Positions 25,527 through 33,234 of a DNA stretch of 64,000 nucleotides are shown piece by piece. The stretch's first letter is position 1; every line of letters starts with the position of its first letter. Source of the stretch: Streptomyces sp. NRRL S-337 (GTDB lineage Bacteria > Actinomycetota > Actinomycetes > Streptomycetales > Streptomycetaceae). The notes below the pieces were generated by a model that did not search any database, was not told the DNA's origin, and saw nothing but the letters and a program-made list of their open reading frames with translations. The stretch covers positions 1-64,000 of the forward strand of contig NZ_JOIX01000025.1 of assembly GCF_000720175.1 (NCBI RefSeq), written 5' to 3'. Made by a program: the position numbers and the translations under genes.

Positions 25527-26895
25527 GGTAGTTGGCGACCTCGACGTTCTGGAGGACGGCGAGTGCGTCCTCCACCAGTACCGCGGTGTTGAAGTACGCC
25601 GTCATCAGGTACGACGTGATGCCCTTCTGGTCGACGCCCATGTTCCGCATCGACAGGCCGGGTTCCACCTCGTCCTCGATCTTGGCGGGGCGCAGGCCCA
25701 CCACGCCCTGTTCGGCCTCGCCCACCCGCATCAGCAGGATCTCGGTCGTGCCGATGCCCGCACCGCCGGAGAACCGCACCTTGTCGGACGGCAGCAGCGG
25801 CACACCGCGCCAGGTCAGCAGCGGGCTGCCGAAGCTGGTGTCGATGACCGGAGGCACACCCCGGCGCGTACATTCCCGGGCGAACGCGGCGATGGCCCTG
25901 GGGTGGGCGAGGAAGTAGCCGGGCTGCTTCCAGACCCGGGTCAGCAGCTCGTCCAGGTCGTCGGGGGTCGGTGAGCCGGTGCGCGCCTGCACCCGCTGAC
26001 CGGGCGCCACGTTGTTGAAGAGCCCGAATTCCGGGTGGTTGAGCAGCGAGGCCTCCTGCCGCTCGCGCAGGGCGTGCACGGTGAGGTTGGACTGGGCGCG
26101 GATCTGGTCGATGGGCCCGTTGTAGAGGTCGGAGACCCTGGTGTGGACGCGGAGGACGGTCTGCGCGAGGGTCATGTGGTACTCGCGGGGCGTGTCCTCG
26201 TAGTCGACGAAGGTGGCCGGGAGGTCGGGTTCGCCGACGTGGCCGGAGCTGAGGTCGACCGGCACCTCGGCGCCGGGCAGCACGCCGTCCGTCGAGAGGT
26301 AGGCGTCCAGCGCACCGCGCACCGTCGCGTCGCGGTCGCAGAGTCCGGCGAGCGTGCTGCGGTCGACGCACAGGGCCACACCGGGGGTGAGCGCCTTGAC
26401 CCGGTACGGCATGGGTTCGCCGCGGGTCCAGGCGTCGAGGTCGAAGAACTGGCCGTCGCCGATCACTTCGAGCACCGCGTCCTCGCCGTAGCGGCCGCTC
26501 ACCCGCTTCTCGGCGCGGCCCTGGGCGATCACCCACAGCTTGTCGTGCGCCTCACCGTCCTGGGCCAGCATCTGCCCGGCCTCGAAGGGCACTTCCGTGA
26601 AGGCGCCGGCCAGTTCGGTCAGCAGGTCGTCGTCGGCCTCCCGCAGGTACGGCAGTTCCCGCAGGTCGCCCGGGATGACGCGGGGCGAACCGCCGTCGTT
26701 GTGCGTGCTGATGCGGTCATCGCCGAGGACGTAGGTCCGCCGCCGGTTGACGCGGAACACGCCCGCTTCGACGTCCACCCAGGGCAGTGCACGCAGCAGG
26801 TAGCGCGGCGTGATGCCGCGCATCTGCGGGGTGGTCTTGGTGGTGGTCGCGAGCTGCCGTGCGGCATCCGGGCTGAGGCTCAACTGGTCGTTCAT
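25513..26895 (-). CDS. Family 2B encapsulin shell protein with a cNMP-binding-like domain
   Basis: 460 residues; ATG 26895 follows GAGGAGGGG. Residues ~95-210 form a cyclic-nucleotide-binding-like barrel (FEAGQMLAQDGEAHDKLWVI, GRYGEDAVLEVIGDGQFFD). The flanking parts are the HK97-type shell of the SrpI class, including PQMRGITPRYLLRALPWVD at the N-terminus, and SGGAGIGTTEILLMRVGEAE and SYLMTAYFNTAVLVEDAL toward the C-terminus. It should assemble into an icosahedral compartment. 2A shells lack the cNMP-like insertion; its presence indicates 2B. It is the first gene of a two-gene operon with the cysteine desulfurase cargo. Confidence 0.92.
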   Translation of the reverse strand: MNDQLSLSPDAARQLATTTKTTPQMRGITPRYLLRALPWVDVEAGVFRVNRRRTYVLGDDRISTHNDGGSPRVIPGDLRELPYLREADDDLLTELAGAFTEVPFEAGQMLAQDGEAHDKLWVIAQGRAEKRVSGRYGEDAVLEVIGDGQFFDLDAWTRGEPMPYRVKALTPGVALCVDRSTLAGLCDRDATVRGALDAYLSTDGVLPGAEVPVDLSSGHVGEPDLPATFVDYEDTPREYHMTLAQTVLRVHTRVSDLYNGPIDQIRAQSNLTVHALRERQEASLLNHPEFGLFNNVAPGQRVQARTGSPTPDDLDELLTRVWKQPGYFLAHPRAIAAFARECTRRGVPPVIDTSFGSPLLTWRGVPLLPSDKVRFSGGAGIGTTEILLMRVGEAEQGVVGLRPAKIEDEVEPGLSMRNMGVDQKGITSYLMTAYFNTAVLVEDALAVLQNVEVANYHDYS

Positions 26896-27362
26896 GGGAC
26901 CCCTCCTCGCACACAGGCATGCCGGACGGCCGGCGTACGGCCGGACGACATGCGGGAACAGGGCGATCGTCCGGGCGGGCGTCGCCTACCCGCAACCAAC
27001 CGGTCGCCGGTCTCCGGCTGGAATTGCGCGCCGTTCTGACATCTCAGTCCCGCATGGGCGTACGACTACGGGTCGACTTATCGCCATGACCACGAGGGGG
27101 ATCGTTGAAGGGCCGCGGCGTCACCCGTCCGGGCGTTCCCGGACGTCCCACCAGGCACAGCCCGGTGCTGCGCATACGACCTGATTTGCCCTCATAACAC
27201 TGCTTTGCGTTTCCTAAAGGGCGGCTTATGGCAATGGTTTATGACGCCGGCCGGTGTCGCGACACCGTGTCGCGCCGTGTTGCGCCGTGGTGTGCCGTGT
27301 TGTGCCGCGGAGTGGACCGGGGGCTGCCCGAGGCTGTACGGAACCCGATGAAAGGTACGGAA
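26896..27362. other. 467-bp divergent region, encapsulin operon versus dienelactone hydrolase
   Basis: No supported gene. Both promoters should lie here. The right half holds a perfect 16-bp palindrome and degenerate GTGTYGCGCCG repeats (27252-27312), described separately. The left half, towards the encapsulin gene, has no obvious repeat. Confidence 0.5.
27252..27267. promoter_or_regulatory. Perfect 16-bp palindrome, possible operator
   Basis: CGGTGTCGCGACACCG is fully self-complementary. It is followed to 27312 by partial copies of the half-site (TGTCGCGCCGTG, TGTTGCGCCGTG, TGTGCCGTG). It lies about 95 bp before the dienelactone hydrolase start and is a good candidate for a dimeric repressor site. 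Confidence 0.6.
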
Positions 27363-28121
27363 ATGATCACCGTGCGCGTTACGGCCCTGGACATTCCCCT
27401 GCGGGACGGCGTCGCGGACGCCTGTCTCGCCCACCCCGACGACGGCCGGGCGCACCCGGGGGTCCTGCTGTACATGGACGCCTACGGGCTGCGGCCCTCG
27501 CTGGAGGCGATGGCCAAGCGCCTGGCCGGACACGGCTACACGGTGCTGGTGCCCAACGTCCTTTACCGGGCCGGGCGCGCGCCTGTGGTGGAACTACCCG
27601 ATTTCATCGGCGCCGCCGAGCGGCCGGAGATCTTCGAGGAGCTCCTGCCACTCCTTCAACAGCTCACCCCGGAGCGGGCCGTGCGGGACGCCGGCGCGTA
27701 CCTCGACTGGCTGGCCGCCTCGCCGCTGGTCACCGACGGCCCGGTGGGCACCACCGGTTACTGCATGGGCGGCGTCCTCGCGCTCCGCACCGCCGCGGCC
27801 CACCCCGACCGCGTCGCGGCGGTGGCCTCCTTCCACGCCGGCCGTCTGGCCACGGACGCCGAGGACAGCCCGCACCGGCTCGTCGACCGCATCACGGCGG
27901 AGGCGTACTTCGGGCACGCCGAGCAGGACCCGTCGATGCCGGCCGAGGGAATCAAGGCCCTGGAGCGGGCACTGGACGCCGCGGGCGTGCGCTACCGCAG
28001 CGAGGTGTACGAAGGTGCCCGGCACGGCTACACCCAGACCGACACCGCCGCCTACAACGGCGCGGCGGACGACCGGCATTGGCGCAACCTGCTGGAACTG
28101 TTCGGGCGCACGCTCGGCTGA
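27363..28121 (+). CDS. Dienelactone hydrolase family protein
   Basis: 252 residues. ATG 27363 begins MITVRVTALDIPL; an ATG five codons upstream (27348) is possible. The nucleophile is cysteine in GYCMGGVLA, as in classical dienelactone hydrolases. The histidine is in GARHGYTQTD. PHRLVDRITAEAYFGHAEQDPSMP contains the probable acid. It hydrolyses small esters or lactones; no aromatic-degradation genes surround it, so the substrate is unknown. Confidence 0.9.
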   Translation: MITVRVTALDIPLRDGVADACLAHPDDGRAHPGVLLYMDAYGLRPSLEAMAKRLAGHGYTVLVPNVLYRAGRAPVVELPDFIGAAERPEIFEELLPLLQQLTPERAVRDAGAYLDWLAASPLVTDGPVGTTGYCMGGVLALRTAAAHPDRVAAVASFHAGRLATDAEDSPHRLVDRITAEAYFGHAEQDPSMPAEGIKALERALDAAGVRYRSEVYEGARHGYTQTDTAAYNGAADDRHWRNLLELFGRTLG

Positions 28122-28134
28122 GCCGGCCCGGGCG

Positions 28135-28767
28135 TCACCCGTCGCCGCCCCGCCAGATGTTGTCGAACGCGGCCTTGTCGATGGCGCGCCGCTGCCGCTG
28201 GTACCCCAGCTCGCTCAGCGCGTCATGGACGGCGGCGAGCACCGTCTCCACCGACTCGCCCGCCGGGGGTCCGTCGTCCCGGAGACTGCCGGTCCGGGGG
28301 TCTCCGCCCGGCTCCTCGCCGATCCCGAGGGTCGCCGCGAGGGCGGCGAGGACGGGTTCGTCCGCCGCCCAGCGGTCCGCCGCCGCACGGCGCGCGGGGG
28401 ACTCGGCCAGCACCAACTCACCGGCCCGGAACGGCCGCCAGTGGCCCCGCCGTTCGCGGGTGAGTTCCCCGTCCGCTTCGAGGGCGGACATATACGTCGT
28501 GAACAGGCCGCTGCCCCTGCGCCACAGCCAGTCCTCCACCGACTCGTACGGCTCCTGCTGGACGAGCGCTCCCGCCGCCTCGTCCAGGAGGCGATCCGTC
28601 ACGGAGGGCCGGTAGCCGGGGATGATGCGCTCGCCGTCCAGTGCGGCGGCTTGCGCCCGCAGCAGGTCGATCAGCTCGGCTCCCGCGAGCGCGAGCGACA
28701 GGTCACCCTGTTCGGGAGGCGACGCCTCGCCCAGGGCCACGATCAGCAGGTCCCGCGGTGTGGTCAT
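28135..28767 (-). CDS. GPP34 (Golgi phosphoprotein 3-like) domain protein
   Basis: 210 residues from ATG 28767 with GGGGAG upstream. The N-terminal segment TTPRDLLIVALGEASPPEQG and the following hydrophobic helix LALAGAELIDLLRAQAA are typical of the GPP34 domain. In eukaryotes this domain binds phosphatidylinositol 4-phosphate. Bacterial members are frequent in Streptomyces and their function is unknown. The family normally has an alpha-helical fold; this protein fits. It converges on the dienelactone hydrolase gene. Confidence 0.85.
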   Translation of the reverse strand: MTTPRDLLIVALGEASPPEQGDLSLALAGAELIDLLRAQAAALDGERIIPGYRPSVTDRLLDEAAGALVQQEPYESVEDWLWRRGSGLFTTYMSALEADGELTRERRGHWRPFRAGELVLAESPARRAAADRWAADEPVLAALAATLGIGEEPGGDPRTGSLRDDGPPAGESVETVLAAVHDALSELGYQRQRRAIDKAAFDNIWRGGDG

Positions 28768-28980
28768 GACGGCTCCCCACTTCTGCTTCGAGCTTACGGA
28801 GTGGTGGGCCCGGCTGCATCCCACACCTACGGTGGCACGGAATTGCCCGGGCCGTGCGCGATATCCCCGAGATCCCCGAGCTGATGCGTTCCTGGCGAAG
28901 GTGCGTGAGCGTGGCGAGTACGGGAGCCGGGCGGAGGCCGAGCGGGTCACCGGGGCCGTGCCGCGGGTGCCGGCCGGGCC

Positions 28981-30102
28981 TCAGGCCGCCTGCGCCTCGT
29001 CGCCGTAGCGCAGGGCATCGGCGTAGCGCAGCAGCACGCCGACGCCTTCGCGCAGCCTCAGCTGCTCCTCGGGGACGAGGACGAGTTCCGCGCCGGTGCC
29101 CACCAGGGCGCGCGTGAGGGCGGCGTCGGCGCGCTCCTCGCGTACGGTCGTCACGCCGTAGACCCGCAGGTCGCTCTCCGTGAGGGCGAGCTGGCCGGGC
29201 TCCGGGCCCACCCACAGGCGCAGCGGCGACTCCGGGTGGTTGTTGAGGAAGAGCGCGCTGACCTGGCCGCGCTGCAGTGCCGCGACCGCGGCCGCGAGCC
29301 CTTCGGCGCAGGCGCCGTCGTGGGCCCGCCGGGCCATGAAGGTCTCCAGGAGGGTGCGGTCGTGGGCGGCCATGCGTCCGCTGAAGAGGCGGTCGAGCTG
29401 GCTCTCCAGCAGCGCCCGTCCCGGTTCCGGCTGGCCGCCTCCTTCGGCGGTGGTGAGCCGGCTGCGCAGATGGGTGGGAAGCCGGCGGGCCAGGATGCCG
29501 CGGGCCCAGGTGTCACCGGCGAGCACCAGCGTCTCGGCGCCGCGGCGGCGGGCCTGCGTCTCCAGCTGCCGGCCGAGCCGCTCGGCGAGGTGCTGCCATT
29601 CGACCACCGGGACCTCCATGTGGAGCCGGTCGCCGGGCGTCACCTTGGTCAGGGGCCAGGTCCCGGCCTCGGTGTCGATGCGGACGGTGCCCTCGGCGTC
29701 GGTGGAGTGGCGGCCCGTGTAGTAGACACGTACCGCCAGATAGGCGATCTCGGGGGCGTGCTGGGCGATCAGCGGCATGGTGTCGGGCAGTGCGCCGAAG
29801 TGGGCCGTGTCCTGTGCCGGCGGGCGGGGCAGTTCGTCCTGGAGGACGAGCTTCCCGTGCGCGGTGAACAGGGCCTGCCCGTGCCGGCCGGGCACCCGGA
29901 CGTCATCCCCGACGGTGCCCGCCACCGCGGCGATGGACTCCGGGTCCGCCCCCTCGGCGAGCAGGTCGTCGCGCAGATGCCGCCAGCGCAGCGCGATGGC
30001 GGAGTCCGGGTCCTCAATGGCACTGTCGCGCGAGGTGTCGAGGTACACCGAGGCGAACGGGCCGGCCTCCTTGTAGAGCGGTTCGAGAAAAGAAAGTCGC
30101 AT
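28981..30102 (-). CDS. Vms1/baeRF-like protein (release-factor fold)
   Basis: 373 residues from ATG 30102 (MRLSFLEPLYKEAGPFASVY). VYLDTSRDS near the N-terminus, a central domain (ETLVLAGDTWARGILARRLP), and the C-terminal L7Ae-like part (GQVSALFLNNHPES) match the bacterial archaeo-eukaryotic release factor group, similar to baeRF2/Vms1. Eukaryotic Vms1 releases peptides from stalled ribosomes. The catalytic GGQ-like loop seems degenerate here (TTAEGGGQPEPG may correspond). No ribosome-rescue partner is adjacent. Assignment to the superfamily is good; the reaction is inferred. Confidence 0.78.
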   Translation of the reverse strand: MRLSFLEPLYKEAGPFASVYLDTSRDSAIEDPDSAIALRWRHLRDDLLAEGADPESIAAVAGTVGDDVRVPGRHGQALFTAHGKLVLQDELPRPPAQDTAHFGALPDTMPLIAQHAPEIAYLAVRVYYTGRHSTDAEGTVRIDTEAGTWPLTKVTPGDRLHMEVPVVEWQHLAERLGRQLETQARRRGAETLVLAGDTWARGILARRLPTHLRSRLTTAEGGGQPEPGRALLESQLDRLFSGRMAAHDRTLLETFMARRAHDGACAEGLAAAVAALQRGQVSALFLNNHPESPLRLWVGPEPGQLALTESDLRVYGVTTVREERADAALTRALVGTGAELVLVPEEQLRLREGVGVLLRYADALRYGDEAQAA

Positions 30103-30327
30103 CGCCACTCCCACCGGGAACGGAACCATCCCTGGGCCCATGATGCGCCCGCGGGACGTTGGGCGCGTCCGCTGGCGGTGCGGTGCGGGCCGTTACCGGC
30201 CGTCGGGGGCCGGGCGCGGACCGTGGCCCGCCGCTGCCCGCACGGTGATCCGTGACCCCCTGCGCGCGACCGCGACCGCCCGGCCCACACCGCCCCCTGG
30301 CCGGCTCACGCCGTCACCCCGCCCCGC

Positions 30328-32337
30328 TCACGCCGTCAGCCCGCCCAGCAGCTCCGTGACCTCCTCCGCGGCCAACGGCAGTTCGGCCTCCTCGTACGCC
30401 GTACGGGCCCGCTCCCAGTAACTGCGGGCCTCGGCCGGCCGGTTGGCGGCCGCGGCGAGGTGGCCGAGGTGCTGCAGGGTGCGGGCCCACCCGACCGTGT
30501 GGCCGAGCCGGTGGTAAAGGCCGAGAGCCGACCGGTAGTGGTCGTGGGCCGCCGCGTGGCTGCCCTGCAGCCGTGCCGTGAACGCCAGGTTGAAGAGGGT
30601 GTGGGCGGTGGCCTGGTGGTCGTCGAGCGCCCGGAAGAGCGGCAAGGCGGCGGCGTAATGACCTTCCGCTTCCGCGTACCGGCCGAGTCGGCGGGCGACC
30701 GTGCCCATGCTGTGCAGCGTACGGGCCTCGCCGGTACGGTCGCCGAGCGCGCGGTAGCGGTCGAGTGCCTCGGCGAAGAGGGGCAGCGCCTGATCGAAGT
30801 CCTGCTTGTGCTTGAGGAAGTCGCCCTTGTCGTACAGGGCCAGGGCCTGCTGGGCGCGGTCGGCGATCATGCCGGCGAACTCCACGGCCATGTCGCACAC
30901 CTCCAGGCCGGCGTCCCAGTCCTGCTGACGGCGCAGGAACCAGCTGACGTCGTGCGCCAGCGGCAGCACCACGGCGGGCCGGCCGTGCCGCTGCGCCAGA
31001 TGGAGGGCCGACCGCAGGTTCAGACGCTCGGTGTCGAGCCAGTCCTCCGCGGCGTCGTCCCGCCCGCGCGCGCGGGCCGCCGCCACGATGCGCTCGGTGG
31101 CGTCCCGGGCGGCATCGCGGTAGTGGGCCAGCAGCCGGTCGACGGCGGCCTCGACGCCCGCCGCGTCCTCCTCCTCGTGGCGGCGCCGCTCGGCGAACAG
31201 ACGCAGCAGGTCGTGGAAGCGGACCCAGCCGCGGGGTTTGCCGGGCTCGACCATGTGGACGTCGCGGAGCGCGCGCAGCAGCTTCCTGGCCCGGTGCACG
31301 GGCTCCCCGGTGAGCGCGGCGGCCGCCTGGACGCTCACCTGCTGGCCCGGGTTGAGCGACAGCAGCCGGAACATCCGGGCCTCGTCGGTGGTCAGCCGGG
31401 CGTACGACAGGTCGAAGGCGGCGGTCACCGAAGTGCGGTCACCGTAGGAGAGCTCCTCCAGACGGGTGGCGCGGTCGCGCAGGGCCGCGGTGAGTTCGCC
31501 GACGGACTGCTCCGGGTCACCGGCCAGTATCGAGGCCACGACGGCGAGCGCCAGGGGGAGGTGGCCGCACAGTGCGGTGAGGTCGCGTACGGCGTCGGGT
31601 TCGTCCAGCGCGCGGGTGTCGTCGGGGCGGCGCATGCGGAGTGTGCGGCTGATCAGGGCGGCGGCCTCGGCCGGTGCCAGCACGCCGAGGTCGAGGATCC
31701 GGGAGCCGGGGAGGTCCCCGAGGGTGCGGCGGCTGGTGACGACGACCCGGTGGGCCGGGGAGCCGGGCAGCAGCGGGCCGACCTGGTCCGTCGAGGAGGC
31801 GTTGTCGAGCACGACGAGCGCGGCGCCGTGCCGGGCGGCGCGTTCGGCCAGCTTGGAGCGGTACAGCGACAGCCGGCCCTCGAAGGTGGGCGGGAAGAGT
31901 TCGTCGGGGACGCCGAGCGCGCTCAGGAAGACCGAGACCGCGATGTCCGGCCGGACGTAGCGGTTCTCGTCGTAGCCCTGGAGGTTGATGAAGAGCACCC
32001 CGCCGGGGAACCAGCCCGCCGCCACGGCGTCGTGCGCGGCACGCAGGGCGAGCGCGGTCTTGCCGACGCCGGCGGTGCCGACGAGGGTGGACACGGCCAG
32101 CGGGGTGGCCGCGATCTGCGGGGTGGGCGCCGTCGCCGCCGGGGAACCGGGGCCGGGGCGCAGGGCGGCGGTCAGGGTGCGGAGCGCCTCCTCCCGGCCG
32201 GTGAACTCCGGCGGCGCCGGTGGCAGTCCCGCCAGCGCGGTGGGCACCGGGTGCGTGAGGTGCAACTGCCCCACGTGGCCCGCCTGCACGACCGGCCCGG
32301 TGACGTTCCCGCTCAAGTCGTTGGATGACTGGTTCAC
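30328..32337 (-). CDS. STAND (NB-ARC-like) NTPase with TPR repeats
   Basis: 669 residues. GTG 32337 is chosen because it opens the conserved NQSSNDLSGNVTGPVVQAG segment; AAAAGGGA precedes it closely. The NB-ARC-like NTPase starts near residue 50 (PEFTGREEAL), with Walker A VGTAGVGKTALAL, Walker B AALVVLDNA, and sensor VVVTSRRTL. A winged-helix part and then TPR repeats follow (from ~residue 500: ALPLFAEALDRYRALGDRTG and similar). This is AfsR-like without its DNA-binding domain. The short N-terminal glycine/valine/glutamine motif is where some bacterial STAND proteins carry amyloid signalling motifs. It is divergent from a membrane protein gene. Confidence 0.9.
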   Translation of the reverse strand: MNQSSNDLSGNVTGPVVQAGHVGQLHLTHPVPTALAGLPPAPPEFTGREEALRTLTAALRPGPGSPAATAPTPQIAATPLAVSTLVGTAGVGKTALALRAAHDAVAAGWFPGGVLFINLQGYDENRYVRPDIAVSVFLSALGVPDELFPPTFEGRLSLYRSKLAERAARHGAALVVLDNASSTDQVGPLLPGSPAHRVVVTSRRTLGDLPGSRILDLGVLAPAEAAALISRTLRMRRPDDTRALDEPDAVRDLTALCGHLPLALAVVASILAGDPEQSVGELTAALRDRATRLEELSYGDRTSVTAAFDLSYARLTTDEARMFRLLSLNPGQQVSVQAAAALTGEPVHRARKLLRALRDVHMVEPGKPRGWVRFHDLLRLFAERRRHEEEDAAGVEAAVDRLLAHYRDAARDATERIVAAARARGRDDAAEDWLDTERLNLRSALHLAQRHGRPAVVLPLAHDVSWFLRRQQDWDAGLEVCDMAVEFAGMIADRAQQALALYDKGDFLKHKQDFDQALPLFAEALDRYRALGDRTGEARTLHSMGTVARRLGRYAEAEGHYAAALPLFRALDDHQATAHTLFNLAFTARLQGSHAAAHDHYRSALGLYHRLGHTVGWARTLQHLGHLAAAANRPAEARSYWERARTAYEEAELPLAAEEVTELLGGLTA

Positions 32338-32506
32338 GGTCCCTTTTCTAGCCCACCGCCGCGTCGCCCAAGCGGGTTTTCCGGCGACGGACGCCGACGG
32401 CTTCCCGTAGTCCGGCGGTGTCCGTGCCGATCGGCCCGCGTGGCATGCGGGCGCATCTCTTGGGACCGTGGCAGTACCGTCCCCGTCCGTCCCGCGAGGT
32501 GGCAAG

Positions 32507-33025
32507 GTGAGCGACAAGGTCAGGCGGTCCGCTTCTCCTGCCCGCCGCGGGGAGCCGTTGCAGCGGTTCCTGTTCGGCGGGGTCTACGGATCGGTCCTCG
32601 CCAGTGCGCTGGCGGCCGCCCTCGGGGGCGAGCACGGGCCCCTGGACCCCGGGTACGACGCGGCGTGGGTGCTGGTGGCCTGCATCGCGTCGGCCGCGGC
32701 CCACGGCTACGCGCACGCCATCGCCCACCGCACGGCCGACGCGGCCCCGGTCACCACGAGCGCGGTCCGGTCGATGCTCACCGAGTGGCCGCTGGTGGTC
32801 GCGGCGCTGCCGACGGTCGCCGCGCTGTTCGGCTCCTACCTCCAGTGGTGGGGCGAGGAGGGCGCGATCGACGTGGCCCTGACGATCAATACGGTGGCGC
32901 TGTTCGGCTGGGGCCTGTGGAGCGCCCGGGCGGCGGGGCGGAGTTGGCCGGCGGCGTGCCGGGTCGGGTGCGTGGACGCGCTGCTCGGGCTGTTCATCGT
33001 CGCCGCGAACGTGCTGACCAAGTGA
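32507..33025 (+). CDS. Small multi-spanning membrane protein
   Basis: 172 residues from GTG 32507 with AGGTGG upstream. There are four to five hydrophobic helices (GGVYGSVLASALAAALGG, AAWVLVACIASAAAHGYAHA, WPLVVAALPTVAALFGSYLQ, INTVALFGWGLWSA, CVDALLGLFIVAANVL). No domain is recognised. It could be a membrane partner of the divergent STAND protein or an independent gene. Confidence 0.75.
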   Translation: MSDKVRRSASPARRGEPLQRFLFGGVYGSVLASALAAALGGEHGPLDPGYDAAWVLVACIASAAAHGYAHAIAHRTADAAPVTTSAVRSMLTEWPLVVAALPTVAALFGSYLQWWGEEGAIDVALTINTVALFGWGLWSARAAGRSWPAACRVGCVDALLGLFIVAANVLTK

Positions 33026-33234
33026 CGGGCCGGGTCGCGCACCGGCGGGCGACGAAGGGACGTCGGGACGCGGGTCGGCCTCTTGGACGCGCTGCGCGGT
33101 GAGCCGGCAAAAGATGCGTGCCGGTCACCCGTTCGCGACACTGAAGAGGACGGAAGCGCCTTCGTGCGCGGTGTGGCGTCCCTGCCCACCAGGCTTCCGC
33201 AGGCACGCTCCGACGTCATCGGAAGGCGGCTCCC

